64,000 nt of DNA from Turritopsis dohrnii (GCA_027922465.2 BQMF02000165.1:248001-312000), one strand, 5' to 3'; positions 46,115 through 59,104 are shown, numbered from the stretch's first letter. Numbers and translations are program-made. Notes: a model not told the origin generated them from the sequence alone.

Positions 46115-47950
46115 CTATTTGCTATTTAAATTTTGATAATTTTTGCTTAAAAACAGTGTGAGACTGTGTTCCAGTGATGTCATTAGGCATACAGTTCCAG
46201 ATTCGGGCACCTTTGTATGAAAAGGAGTTTCTATTGCCTGAGGAAATGGCCAATTGGTTCTTCCTACGTCTACTTTTGTGAGGATGCTTTTGGATGAATC
46301 TCGTTCAGATTGTTGAGTCTGCTTGGGTGGCAGCTTCCCCACACTGAAATATTGTATATCACTGAGGGTATAATTGACGCGAAGTAAAATGTTTCAAGGA
46401 ATTCCCTGTTTAGTGCTTTCATTCTTCTCAACATCTTAACTTTGCTGTTGAATTTGCTTACAACTTTATCAACATGAGTATTCCATAGGAGTTTATTATC
46501 TAAAACAGTACCCAAAACCTTATGGCTTTCCACAATTTCGAGTGAGCGGTTATCCAGGGTTACATTCGGAGCCGGACCGATGAATCGATTACGACATAGG
46601 ACCATGACTTTGTTCTTACCAGGGTGGATGATCATTCCATTCAGCTTGGACCATTCATATAGTCGGTTGGCAAGATCTTGAAGCAAACATTTCAACTTTA
46701 TCTGGGTTTTCAGGTGATTCTCGTGTGTCAGGGATCTTCTCAGCAATATCAGGAAGGTCATTTGCATGGTAGGAGTAGAACCGAGGACCCAAGAGGGAAC
46801 TTTGAGATCTTCCCTTGCAAAAACCCCATTGATGATTACTCAGGAGACGGTGTTGAGCGATATGGGCATCAATACAAGATGAGAAAATTGATTCCAACAT
46901 TTTTCCAGAAAGACACAATAATGATATTGGTCTGTAGTTTTCGCATTTCGTCTTTGAACCTTTTTTGAAGATACAACTTACTTTTGATGTCTAAAAATGA
47001 TAAAAAATTTTTTCAGATCATGGGTTTTTTTTAGATTTAGATCAGAAATAAAGTTTTCTTCTCGAGTTGTCTGCATTTCCTTATTTCCTTTACATTTGCT
47101 TAATATTTCCCCCTTTTACTGCACATTTGAGGTGACACGCGCGACACAACGAAATAACAGGATAAATCAATGCAGCAAGTGTTGCATTATGGTGATTCAA
47201 AGGAATGATAACAAACAGTAAAGAGGAAAGATAACTTACTCGTTCTTCACATACACAAAGATGCTGTTGATAAACTAGACTTAAAAGCTGTTGCGAATGA
47301 GTTCATCGACAAATACGACACAAGAAAAAACATCTTTGGACACTTCGCGCTATAAAGCATTTGCTACTATTTTTGTTTCAATATCCATCGTAGTACTTAT
47401 CAAAAATGTAATGGGATATATGCAGAGTTTATAACAAAGATAGTCTCTTAGAAACTTGAAAATATACTAGAATTTCATGTCATTTTGGATATCCTATTGT
47501 TTAAAATCGACTTTCGAAAATGCAGTTTTAGCTAAATCTAGAGGGTATAAAATCCCAAAAATTTTCGGCCCCCTCGGCCCCAACCTCCTTAGATACTAAA
47601 CATCAGGGCCCCCCTAAAAAAATTTCGTGTCTACGGCACTGGGTGTAACACGATAAATATGACTTTGTAATTGAGCATTGTTAGGATCTTTATCCAGCTT
47701 ACCAATGTTGTCAAAAAATTCATTTAGAGTTTCACTTTTGACTCCGTTATCGTTGGTGGTGTTACCAGAGGAGTCCTCCAATGGCCCGATCTTGTTTGTT
47801 TTCACTTTTCCTGTAAATTCATTTATGCAGTTCCAAAAATCCTTACTGGAGGATTTTAAGTTTATGAACTTGTACTTACAGTATTGTGCTTCAGCGACAC
47901 GAAGAAGGTTTGTGCAGTAATTTCTTGCTCTCTTGTAGATATTCCATTCA
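46115..47950 (-). pseudogene. Second LINE relic with internal deletion
   Basis: Minus-strand order: linker region CKYKFINLKSSSKDFWNCIN then LNEFFDNIGKL (47.88-47.68 kb); RT piece LSGKMLESIFSSCIDAHIAQ, HQWGFCKGRS (46.9 kb), joined straight to LLGPRFYSYHANDLPDI, so the RT core between the 'GF..GRS' and 'LGP' motifs is deleted. Then come thumb and connection LYEWSKLNGMIIHPGKNKVM, LGTVLDNKLLWNTHVDKVVS, and FYFASIIPSVIYNISVWGSC. About 650 bp of other sequence, including an hAT fragment, lies between the linker and RT pieces. Confidence 0.7.
47239..47355 (+). pseudogene. hAT transposase C-terminal tail fragment
   Basis: The translation LVLHIHKDAVDKLDLKAVAN then EFIDKYDTRKNIFGHFAL and stop resembles the very C-terminus of hAT-family transposases ('LxLxHIHKDxxxxLDLxxVANxF...R..IFGxF'). 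It sits inside the gap of the LINE relic. Confidence 0.45.
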
Positions 47951-47990
47951 TGTGTGAGCCTTTTTCGTTTTTTTTTTTTTTTTGCAATTT

Positions 47991-48491
47991 CAGTGGCGTA
48001 ACTGAGTTAAACTTAGGGTAGGTGCGTTTTTCACAAATTTGGGCAATATTAAAGCAATAGCACACTTCATGCCATAGTAACAAATGCACAAAGCTATTTT
48101 TTGCAACTTTGTTGACAAATAATTAATTTAAGGGCAGAAAGTTTCGCGGGCAAAAAGTTTCGCAAGGATGGAAAATCGCGAAATTTCGCGAATTTAACTT
48201 TCGCTAATGACAGTTTTAAAATAAATTTTACTGATAAAACTGTCGCGAATCCTCCAAAAACTTTACTTTCGGGAGAAAAAAACTTTCGTGAATGACAATG
48301 AATAAAGAAATTTTTTTTGAATTTCGCGAAAAAAGGCAAAAATCGCGAAAGTTTCCGCTCTTAAAGTAATGATTTATATAACTTTAGTGAAAAGAATATC
48401 GTATGAAATATTACTTGGTCAGAAAAAAGGGCAAGCTTAATCAGAGGGCGGTGCGATCGCACCCAACGCACCCCCCCCAGTTACGCCACTG
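47991..48491. mobile_element. DNA transposon relic with CAGTGGCGTAACTG ends
   Basis: Perfect 14-bp inverted ends CAGTGGCGTAACTG / CAGTTACGCCACTG, flanked by AATTT on each side (47986-47990 and 48492-48496). CAGTG-type ends are common in hAT elements, but hAT duplications are usually 8 bp, so the superfamily is uncertain. A 229-bp TTAA element is nested inside; no transposase frame remains. Confidence 0.65.
48132..48360. mobile_element. Nested 229-bp TTAA-flanked MITE
   Basis: Ends GGGCAGAAAGTTTCGCG and, read inward from the right, GAGCGGAAACTTTCGCG, flanked by TTAA on both sides (48128-48131, 48361-48364). The interior is full of TTTCGCGAA words. Confidence 0.65.
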
Positions 48492-48508
48492 AATTTTCAA
48501 TAGTTTGT

Positions 48509-49178
48509 ACCGGTGTAACAGTAAATAAGTACTCCCCGCAAAAAAGTACTCCCCCAGTACTTATTTACTAGGAAGTAAATAAGGAGTACTTATTTACTAG
48601 GGAATAAGTACTCCCTTAGGAAATAAGTACTCCCCTGTGATAACATATTCCATTTTTCTGAGATGGGGAGTATTTTTTTACTACGAAAAAAGTACTCCCT
48701 TGAAAAAATCTAATGAAACTATTGCATTGAGGAATCAAATGTGAACACGTGGAATGTAGAATGATATGAAAGAAATTCTACTTCGTTTGTTGTCATATTT
48801 TTGATGCGGTGGTAAAGCTGGTAAAGCTGGTAAAACACGTACTCGTAGAAGTTATGATCTACCTAAAAGATGGTACATATCCTTTGCTTGTATATTGCGG
48901 ATATGTTTTTTATGTCCGAAGTAATAAATTTCATCAATATAAATCATAATTGAAATACTTAACATTTCACCTTTTCAGGTTATTCTTCTTTTGTTCCAGT
49001 TTTCCCAAAATCTTTCCTGCTATTTAGCCAATGCATCCATGTTTAATGATACTCGACGGGGAGTACTTATTTCCTGAGGGAGTACTTTTTTCCTACTAGG
49101 AAATAAGTACTTATTTACTAGGAAATAAATACTGGGGAGTACTTTTTCTGGGGAGTACTTTTTTACTGCGACACCGGT
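48509..49178. mobile_element. Element built of GTACTCCC / GGGAGTAC palindromes
   Basis: Terminal inverted repeats ACCGGTGT..CAGTAAATAAG and, from the right, ACCGGTGT..CAGTAAAAAAG, flanked by TGT on both sides. Both subterminal regions consist of repeated AGTACTCCC and its complement with 'aaataagtac' spacers (about seven on the left, six on the right), able to fold into many alternative hairpins. The interior (48720-49010) is unique and holds no gene. Confidence 0.65.
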
Positions 49179-49189
49179 TGTTCAATTGC

Positions 49190-51795
49190 TTCCTGTTTGC
49201 ACTATTCATCCTGGGTGGGAATCAGGTTTCATTTTCACCTTCCTTTTGGTATGTGACCATCAACAATCGTGTTGTATAGCTTTGTATAGCTTTCAATAGG
49301 TTTCAATACACAAACGCATTGTATTTTACTCTGTTATTTGGGAGGGAGTGGGTATTATTTTGGTAGCACCTCCGAAAGCTTGTAGTGATTTATAAAAATA
49401 AAATGAATATTGAATCTGTGTGTCAAGCTTCTTATGGATAATAGCATAGCGGTGCTCGTCATTTGGGCATGAATGGGTACTTGTGGATGGGAGCAGGGTT
49501 AAGGCTGTAACATAACATTTTAAAATTTACAAATTGTTGGATGTCTATGGAATAATACTGTTCATAACATAACACATGTCAACGAAAATGAAACCGAAAC
49601 TTCCGAATTGCACAATGTAAAGTTATGAAATTTATTTCAATATGGCAGCTACCTTCTTATATCACATTTGTAGATTTGTACTGCGGCGGTTATAGTTTTA
49701 ATGTGATTTGTTGAGTGTATGAGCATGAAACAACACAAGGAAGGTTTGGATTTCCTGAATTGGACGGATTATAAGTCACTGGCAAAATAGAATTTTATTT
49801 GCCCATTTATAAAAGTCGCTTCAAGAGAATGTAAAGCAACCTGAAAAACCACCCATACCAGAAATATCAAACATGCTTGTCATGCTTGATTAGGGCAATA
49901 TTTTTACATTAGTTTGATATTTGAAGTTTCATTTTTAGCATGAACTCCCTGTCCCCAAATATTTTTGTTAGAAGGAGTTCTGGCTTTACAGGAAAGGATA
50001 TCTATAAAATAGAACAACATCAGTCACTAGCTGCATGGGTGGTTGGGGAGGGAGAATTTTTATCAGTACCTACATATTTTAATCCAGGATATTATCTTAG
50101 TGTGTGTGAGACTTTCACATCTTCTGATTCTTGTATTTAACATTGTAGTTCTCATTGTAAGAAAATATTCATTTGAGCAAAAGCCCCCTTATTGGTTTTT
50201 CTAAATATTTTTGTCCAAGATTATATATAGATGACTTTTTAAGAGTGGTATATATCTATTAAATTTAACAGTCAAGTTCTTCTTAGTTGCACATAAAACC
50301 ATGCAGAGGCGAGAGGTGTTTTTTTCACGATTAGTATACATAGTAGCAATTGGTGTGACGTCAGTTCTTTTAATCAAGGGGAACCATTAAATGCCCTGAA
50401 AAAAGCTTTTATCATGGTTGCTAGTATTGTTTGTAAATACATGTATATATTTCTTTCTTAATAATTGTTTAATTTTTTAAATTTGACTCACAAATCACAT
50501 ACATTATGCTGAAAAAGTTGCTGAACTTTTGTTGTCATAAGAAAATTTTGTAGATAAAATGACACTCGAACACTTATGTGTTGAACATTTTTGAAAGTTC
50601 TGAATGAGCCTTATTGTTTTTCATGCTTTTAAAGAAACAAATGTGGGTGCATTGCATGCATTCCTATGTGGCTAAATTCCCTAGCCTATCAATATTGTAA
50701 ACCTGTCAGGTTGAAAGATATATATAAGATTGAAAGATAGATGGATTGATTGATAAATGACATTCTGTTCAGGGATTTTTCCAAGCACTTTCCAACTACC
50801 GTTTACCAGTAGTTAAAACTCAATCTTGAATTGAGTTTAGAAAATCAATCATTCATTGTCAATTAAATATTTTTTAGCTCTTTAATGCGTAGTGTTTAAA
50901 AACATGTTTTGAGAGTGTAATTAGGCCATTATTCACCAAATATTCTGTTGCTAGGGAGAACGACCACCGTTGCTAAGGTAATTTTGAAATTTCCTTTGTT
51001 ATACGCATTCATTTCTTCACCTCACCAAAGAATATGAAAACAAAAGTGGTACCAGTAGGACTCGTTTTCATGTTATTCAATGAAATTAAAAAACATCTTA
51101 GTTTCCAACTCTCTTCACATGCCTCTCATGACAAGGCCTGTTTGTGGAGATTTAAATCTCTAAGATTGCATAGCTTCCTGGACTGTCAAACTCAATCTTC
51201 TCTACGAAAAATGGTAGTAACCAAAAGTGCTTGGAAAAATCCCTGCTGTTTCATTTGGTGCCCAACAGTATAGTTTGTTCACTACATTCATGTACAAATA
51301 CGGCTGAATGCTTCGGTGACCTTTCAAATTTTAATGATTGCCATCATAGATAAAGCTAACTCTTATGTCTGAACTTCTAGAATTTTCAGGAGGTTGGATA
51401 CACACATCGTAGATAATTTATGAATACTAAAACATTGTGCGCATAAAGTTGTTTTGATGAAATTATAAGAATAATAGGCTTTCATTGAAATGTGAGTAAT
51501 ATGTGTAATGTATATAACACTTATTTCAAAAGAACAAGGTTTTCAAAAGACACAATGTAGTAATTATGGAAAAAATAATCTTTGTTCAACTTTTCCATAG
51601 AATCATATGTTTAACCCCCGTTTTAAAACATACTATGGGCATATTTTTTATGCTTTAAATTTCTTAATTTATGTTCTAATGAGAAAGCTAATCAGACTGA
51701 AACTAACGATTTGGCCATGGATGTGGTGAACAGACTATAATTGTAGATATAATTCAGAAACTCGAACATTGTATTGAAGCTGCTTAGGGGTCAAC
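49190..51795. other. Intergenic stretch, no gene seen
   Basis: AT-rich sequence with short chance frames only (largest 79 codons at 51034-51273, no family resemblance). Confidence 0.45.
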
Positions 51796-51798
51796 TTA

Positions 51799-52531
51799 GG
51801 GGTCGGTTACACATATGATTTCATGAAATTCATGCCAGTATGAGTTCATTTCGGTCTTAATCACCAACATAAAATTTCATGCGGGCTAACAAGCATGTGT
51901 AACCACGAATGTGTTATCTATGCCGGTGTGAAAACAACTTTTCATATGCAAAGTGTGTTTATACTGTTTTTGATTGTTTTTAACTCCAAATTTCTTGTCT
52001 TGTTGTGGGATGTGATACTTGTAAGTGAAAACAATAAATAAAAAATGGCTTCAAGAAAAACTTCGAGTAGAAACATTTTCATCATTTTCTGCCTACTTCC
52101 TTTTAAAGCAGCTACAGAAAGAGTGATCAAATAGAAATTTATTTTCAGAAAAAATGAGAATGGAAAAGGGTTCAGAAATTGACTGGCAATACAAGAATTT
52201 GATGTTATGGCTTCATTTATAATAAATGTTGAAGGCGTCTTTGCTAGTTCACGATTGTCATTTGTAAAAGTTTGAGTTTGAGTTGTAATACCAAGAAAAC
52301 TGTGCTTAAGACTAACACTTAAATTCAAAAACAACACTGTGCACTCAGTCATTTTGTGTTGACTGAGAAAAAAAGTCATAATACAAGATTTTTCAATCAC
52401 AAAATCATACGTCAAATAGCCAGTATATATTCATTTCATGCCGGTATGAGTTCAGCCCGGAATGAAACACATGTGTAACATTAAAAAATTTCATGTGGGT
52501 ATGAAACCTTCATTTCACTCATGTGTAACCC
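51799..52531. mobile_element. TTA-flanked element with GGTTACACAT ends
   Basis: Left end GGGGTCGGTTACACATATGA, right end (read inward) GGGTTACACATGAGTGAAAT, flanked by TTA (51796-51798, 52532-52534). Subterminal 'ttcatgccggtatgagttca' type palindromic words occur at both sides (51833 and 52436). The TTA duplication suggests PIF/Harbinger-type mobility. A 157-codon minus-strand frame inside has no recognisable domain. Confidence 0.65.
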
Positions 52532-52539
52532 TTAGTCTT

Positions 52540-54551
52540 AGTCTCTGAAGATCATTGTCCATGTGTATGGTGTACATATCAAGCATTCAACAAAATACCT
52601 GTTATACAAGTATTATATTGTAAGAAAAATAAGTTCAATTAGTCTTCTCCCTTTGACTAGTAGGCTCGAACACACTGTCACACATGTCAAAGGTCCTAGG
52701 CGTACATTTAATTGTACGTGTCAATTGGTCATCCTTAAAAAGTCCGTTGTTTGTGGGCATAGTGTATGATTATTATGCAGTGGTATTATTTATTTTGTTT
52801 TCACAGTTATTAAAAGGAGGTACATATATTTTCCAATCTTGTATATAAAGGTATATAAATTTCATACTGGTGAAGTACGATAAAAATTTCATGCGTAGGA
52901 AACTTTAGGAGTGGGTTTTACCACACACATGTTATTTTTAAAAGGAGAACACTGTTTAATGTTGACAAAAAACAAAGAAAAGCAGTTTTAGCATTCACTC
53001 CCACATCTCCATCATTAAGGCTATTATTCTCTATGCTAATGCTTCCTCCCACAAGAGCTTATGTTGGCATACATAAATTAGAATAGATGCTTATCTCAAT
53101 TTAATTGAACAAAGTAATCAATCCACTAGCATTTTTTAATTACACGCCATTACAAATAGATAATGGTAATAAAGCTCTCTATTCACACAACTATTTTAAT
53201 ACACTGAAATTGTTGAGTCATACTGAGAATTATATTATGTTGTGTTATAATTGTTCCTTCGTCATGATTTTGTGTTTTAATTTTTTTGGCAGTTTTGTAC
53301 CGGTTTCGTAGGATGATGTGAATGTTAGTCATTATATAATGTGCAAATTTAGTCATGAAATAAAGTAGAATGTAGTTTAAAAATTGTAAAATGGTGGCAG
53401 TTATAAGAAAGTCTGAGAGGATGTAGTTAGATTTCACTCAAGGCATTTTGCTTCTCCCAGGTATGAATTCTATGTGATGTTGAAGAATGTTGAAGAATGA
53501 GAAGTCACAATTTTGTTACAAGAAGTCGATAGAATTCCACTGCATTTTTCAAGTTGTCTGCAAGATATCTGTGAAATTATTATGATGGATTGCATTTAGA
53601 TCATTTTTCCAAACTTTATGTATATAATATATAATATAAATTATTCATAATTTTTTTGGGAGAAGTTTCGTTCTTTCCTTATGATATACTTAAAAGCATG
53701 TTTTTTTTTCTTGTGTGCTATTTAAAATTTGTTATCAACTAAAGACCATCTTCATCCTCTTAAACAAAGACACAGAAATTGATGAGTTTAACAGTTTCAG
53801 AACATTTTTTCTCACCATTTCAAAGCAGAAATAAAATTGATAATGCTTCTAAGACTGATTAGATCATGCATTTTTCTCAGTTCACTGAATTCAAATTAGA
53901 TCTGTAAAATAGTTGTATATTGCTTCAAGACAAGAGAGTTTTTGTGATTGACACTCAAATACGTTTTAACAAAGGTGGACCTGGAGGCCAAATGCTAGGA
54001 GAAAAGTTGAGTACTGTATAATAGAAAACATTTTTTTTTTAATTAATTGCTCAATACAAGGTTTAAAACCACTAATCTGTATTGAGGTACAAGGAAGAAA
54101 GGTGACAATGAGCATTGCATTTAAAGTGTTGAAGATTATAATGAGAAAAGAATTCCAGAGAGTGGAGGAGCGAAGAATGAAACAGATTGTGTGAAATGTG
54201 ACCCAGTAAAGATTAAAAAGACACGGTTCTATACTGTGTTACTTTTTTCCTACCTCTGGTTACACCTTTCAAACGTGTGCAGAAAACTTTTGAAAAGGTC
54301 ATTATTGTAAGGTTTTTTGAGATAAGCTTTATTATATATTAACAGATCTGTAGAACAACACAATAGTTGTTGATAGTGTTGGCTGAAATGGTTTAAGACT
54401 AAATCATGTATATACATTGTATTGTCACAAGGATAGCATTGGGTTGTTGTTATCTGTGGTCTTGCCATTGTTATTCTTAGTTTTAGCTGTATTTACTCAG
54501 ACTTACTCTTGACTTAGATATTGCATGTAAAGAAGTCAGTTTTAGTTTGTG
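52540..54551. other. Upstream region of the ALAS gene
   Basis: AT-rich; no separate gene recognised. It must contain the ALAS promoter and 5' UTR, but no TATA box or initiator could be singled out with confidence. Confidence 0.4.
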
Positions 54552-57500
54552 ATGGCTTTCCCTACCAAATGTGCTTTCTTGAAGAAACCATTGGAAACAT
54601 TGGTATTAGCACAAACACAACGTTCCCTGTTTGTCGATTATACGATGAAGTGTCCAGTTATGTCACAAGTACTCCTCAAGAACAATGATGAAAATAAAGG
54701 TACAATTTATTTAAAACTATCAAATTTTCACCTGTAGGCTAGTTTTCATATCAGTAATTCACATTTGTATTATGCATTATATATTTAGCAAGGTGTCCCT
54801 TTCACTCTGTTTCAAACACTTTAATGAAGTCTGTACAAAAGGCCATTCATACTGCTGCTGTTTGCTCAACAAAGACATCGGAGAACTTCTCTACTCATGA
54901 AAATGCACCTAATGCTGCAGGTTATTTTTCTCTTTTTTTCAACTATATGTAATTTCTATAGTAAACAATGTGTTCATTGAAAACTCTAACTTTTATGTTT
55001 ATTTAAGGATGGTATTTTATTTCAAATTGGCTAGTATTAGATAATGCTATATATCGATATAACTAAAATCGCAAAAATCTCTGTCAGAGTCCTTGACATG
55101 AAAAGTGTGGTAGCTGCTGATATCAGGTTCTGAGATCTCAAAGTGATTTTGCAAGGGTTGATGTTCATCCAATGTCTTCTTTACTTGCAGCACCATAAGA
55201 TGACGTTTTATCATGATATGTTTTCTAAAGCGTAGTTCACACTGCGCGTTTAAATTATACACCGTCGATAAACGCATTTTTAAACGCGGTGTTAAATATA
55301 AACGCGCAGTGTGAACAAAATACGAGCACTTCTTCATAAACGCGGTGTATATAGACGGTGTATGTATCAAATCAGCTTGATATATACACCATCGATATAC
55401 ACTGCGTTTATGAACTTCAAAGACTTGCCGCATATTCCTTTTAAATTTTTAATGGAAATCTATTGTTTTCATACTCGAACACGTGCGCTATCAAATTTTG
55501 AATTTTTTTTTGCAAAATTTTCGTATTTTGTTTGACCTTTTCTCTCACACCCAAAAAAGTTCTCCCTGTCGATATTTCCCATTTCTTGGAAAAGGGTATT
55601 GAATTGACCGTATTCCTTTCTTCCTTTGAATATATCACGAACCCAAGTACGTTTTTTTTCATCATAGGTTCACCATCATCTTCAAATAATAAGTAGAATG
55701 ATATTGCTGAAATTTCGTCAGCTTCGCTATCAGAGTTCGTCATTTTACGTTGCACTACTCTTTTTTTCAGTTTTCATTTAAATTTGCCTTTGGTGTATAT
55801 CTCGTTTATTTATACGTGCAAAGTGAACTGCATCGCTTTCGGTACAGCCATTTCCGGTAAAATATAGGCATTTCATAAACGCTTTTTTAAACGCGGTGTA
55901 TATTTTAAACATGCAGTGTGAACTACGCTTAAGAAACGTATTTTGCTTTTAATAGTGCAGTGTTTATTAGATGAAATATGGTACATTACCTATTTGTTAC
56001 AATTGAATCATATTTCATAGAAGTTTTGAAGTTATTGGGTTAAAATTTTTATCTTATCATGTAAACGTAAGGTAATGTTAATTTGTGATGGTGATAATTA
56101 CTTTTTTCAGCTCATCAAAACTCTGCCGTGCACCGAAATAATACTTTGCCACCAGGTTTCGATTTTGATCCCTTCTTCGCAGAGATGATTCAGAAGAAGA
56201 AAGACGATAATAGCTATAGGGTCTTTCGCAGAGTGAACCGCTATGCCCAAAGGTTTCCAATGGCAAAGGATTATTCTTTTTCAAATGAGCCACAAGACAT
56301 AACAGTTTGGTGCAGTAACGATTACTTGGGAATGAGTCGACATAAATCAGTAGTTGAAGCTTCCATGTAAGTCACCTATAGTGTTGTCAAGAGTGTTTTC
56401 GTTAGTGCAAACCATCTTGATGTTGAGTTACAGTGAATTTCAAGTTATAATGAATTTTGTTTCATGTATAGGAGTGTCATTGAACACAATGGCGTCGGTG
56501 CAGGGGGAACCAGGAACATTTCTGGCACAAGTCGATACCATGGCTTGCTAGAGAAAACGTTGGCTGATTGGCATCAAAAGGAGGCTGGTCTTCTTTTCAC
56601 GTCATGCTATGTTGCCAACGATACGGCCCTGTTTACACTTGGACAGAAATTACCTGGTTGTGAAATTTATTCTGATGCTGGAAATCATGCTTCAATGATT
56701 CATGGTGAGTAATACAGTTTAGTTTTATCAAAGTAAATTCATAAAACGCTTCGTATAAATGCGACTAATATGTACGAAAACGTCCTGCAGAACAATTTCA
56801 AAGCCATGTGAACTTAAAATCTGTCGTGAAAAAACTTCCAGGTTTGCTATCGTATGCAAACAAAGGGAATACTTGTTTTTGTCATTCGTTGTTTCAAATA
56901 CATCTGAATTATTGATACAAAAACTATTTATTTTCAACGCTGCAGTATTTCGTTAAACATACCTTGGGATCGAGAAAGTAACGACTAAAGCTGGATTTCC
57001 ACTAGGTGGTTTAGAACGCGCTGAGCAAGGCAGCTTTTGTTTTTAAAAGAATGACCGTTGAATCACAGGAAGTGCCTTATTGTCCAGAATCTTCTTAAAC
57101 CAATCTACTGCTTCTTCTTTTGGTAACAAAAATGGCGTGTGTGGTAGCTACTTCACTGAAAACAGTGTTCTTTTCTTTAATTGGTCAAAGTTTCGAACTG
57201 ATGTTATGAAAGTAAACGAGGTAGATGAAGAAAACATTTAACTTTTACTTTGCCTTATGGAGAAGTGCATAACAATATAAGAGTAGAGCGATAACAAACA
57301 TTTCTCTGATGAATTTCTTTCTGCGCCACATTATCACAATCGTTTTTCTTCCATCAGGTATACGAACGAGTGGCGCTAAGAAATTTATTTTTCGACACAA
57401 CGATCCTGAACACTTGGAGGAGTTGTTGATGAAATCCGATCCTAATGTTCCCAAAATAGTTGCCTTTGAGACCGTACATTCAATGTCTGGCGCTGTTTGT

Positions 57501-58556
57501 CCGCTGGAAGAACTTTGCGATGTTGCGCACAAATATGGAGCACTAACTTTCGTTGATGAAGTAAGTTAAAAAAACTGTTAAAAATTATAATATAAATTTG
57601 CGAATTATTTTTCAAGAACAGCTCGCTTTTATTGTCGTTTTATTGTCGCTTTTTGTCTTAAGGTGCATGCTGTTGGTCTGTATGGAAAACATGGCGCAGG
57701 TATCGGTGAAAGAGACAACGTATTACACAAGATGGATATCATCAGTGGCACACTTGGTAAAGCCATTGGCTGCTTCGGTGGATATTTAGTGGGAAAAGAA
57801 TCAGTGATGGATACTCTGCGCAGGTAGATTGTTTTCCCTCAGCATATTTTTGTTTGTCTGAGTGAATATGACGACTTGAACATGTTCGTATTTATGTTTG
57901 TAGTTATGGTTCTGGCTTCATCTTTACCACTGCATTACCCCCAGACAAGGCTCACGCAGCCATTGTTTCGTTGGGGATCTTACGAAGTGAAGAAGGGCAA
58001 ATGTTACGTCAACGACATCAAGATAGTGTGAAGAAACTTAGAACGAAGTTGGTGAAACGTGGTTTTCCGGTTGAATATGCGCCCAGCCACATTGTCCCTG
58101 TGTTGGTAAGTCCATGATGCATGTATGCACAAAATTTACTTTTTTTGAATACTTCCGTTACGGAGAATTTTGTCTCTATAAAGAAAGTTATACGATAAGA
58201 ATGTCAGATTGAATCTGATAAACTCTGTCCCCATCCTTTGCTGCATACTGTGAAATCGCTAAGGCTTGTTCTTTTTTGTTTTCATTTAGACTGGAGACGC
58301 TGATAAGTGTAACAAAGTTTCGCAGGAGTTGCAGCAGAAACATGGTCTTTACATTCAATCCATTAATTATCCCACTGTCCCGCGTGGCGAAGAGAAGCTT
58401 CGAATTGCACCAACCCCATTTCACACGAATGAGATGATGGATCGGCTTGTATACGCGTTAGACGACGCCTGGAAAACATGGGATTTACCATACATGCGAC
58501 CCGTGTGCCAAAAAAATTGCGAGTGTCAATTCGAGTGCGCCATTCCTGCTCACTAA
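54552..58556 (+). CDS. ALAS: 5-aminolevulinate synthase, mitochondrial (ALAS)
   Basis: Eight exons: 54552-54699, 54789-54920, 56111-56366, 56472-56704, 57358-57560, 57663-57823, 57904-58105, 58290-58556. All introns are GT-AG and phases agree; 1602 nt, 533 aa. It condenses glycine and succinyl-CoA to 5-aminolevulinate, the first step of haem synthesis in animals, in the mitochondrial matrix with pyridoxal phosphate. The N-terminal presequence holds two haem regulatory motifs, KCPV (C34-P35) and RCPF (C52-P53), which in other animals mediate haem feedback on import and stability. Core motifs: [73 protein letters not shown] (D323, H326), [14 protein letters not shown] with PLP Lys K357, [19 protein letters not shown]. 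The tail ends in a Cys-rich stretch ([12 protein letters not shown]). Confidence 0.95.
55229..55929. mobile_element. PIF/Harbinger element in ALAS intron 2
   Basis: Ends AGCGTAGTTCACACTGC and its exact complement GCAGTGTGAACTACGCT, flanked by TAA on both sides (55226-55228, 55930-55932), the usual Harbinger duplication. On the minus strand a transposase N-terminus survives: [20 protein letters not shown] (about 55742), then, after one indel in an A8 run, [20 protein letters not shown] followed by [16 protein letters not shown], the diagnostic Harbinger block. The rest of the transposase is gone. Subterminal 'aaacgcggtgtata' words repeat on both sides. Confidence 0.85.
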
Positions 58557-58827
58557 ATGACGAATTTCTTTATTACATGAATATTTAACGTAAATCACCT
58601 AGACATCTTTGCATAATTCCAATATTACTTTATTTTGTTAACTTTATTTCATGCAAGCTTGTACGAGTTAATATGATTAAGAAACAAACTTCGATTTTAG
58701 TTTGATTTTTTGTTTCCCTCTGTCTGGATGACACGTCTGTATTCCGATGTGTTTGGATAAAGTCGGCCATGCTGGAGTGTTGGGCAAATAGCATATTGGC
58801 AAGTGATATTATACCCGACTGTTCTTA

Positions 58828-59104
58828 GGGGCTGTTCATATGGAGGTGAGCTGGCTCACTTGAATGAGATGAAATTCTCGCAGCGTTCATATGGCTTTTC
58901 TCATCCCACTTAACCGGGCTGGAGAATGTTGTTTAAATCATGTGAACAATAATTCGAATTTTGACGCATGCGCACTTAAGTCAGCTATCCCACTTTTCAT
59001 ATGAACACAATTTATTTTTATAAAGATTTCTTAATGACAGCGAGATCTCTGCTATGTGAGCCAGCCCGGCAAACCGGCACTCATACTTCCATATGAACAG
59101 CCCC
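58828..59104. mobile_element. 277-bp MITE just 3' of ALAS
   Basis: Inverted ends GGGGCTGTTCATATGGAGGT and, from the right, GGGGCTGTTCATATGGAAGT, flanked by TTA on the left and TTG on the right (a duplication of TTA with one change is possible). The interior repeats 'agccggc/ccagcccgg' and 'ttcatatg' words in opposite orientations. It lies 270 bp past the ALAS stop codon, probably outside or at the edge of its 3' UTR. Confidence 0.75.

Noticed and set aside
51942..52415. 157-codon minus-strand frame
   Set aside because: Inside a TTA-flanked MITE, low-complexity composition, no domain or splice support.
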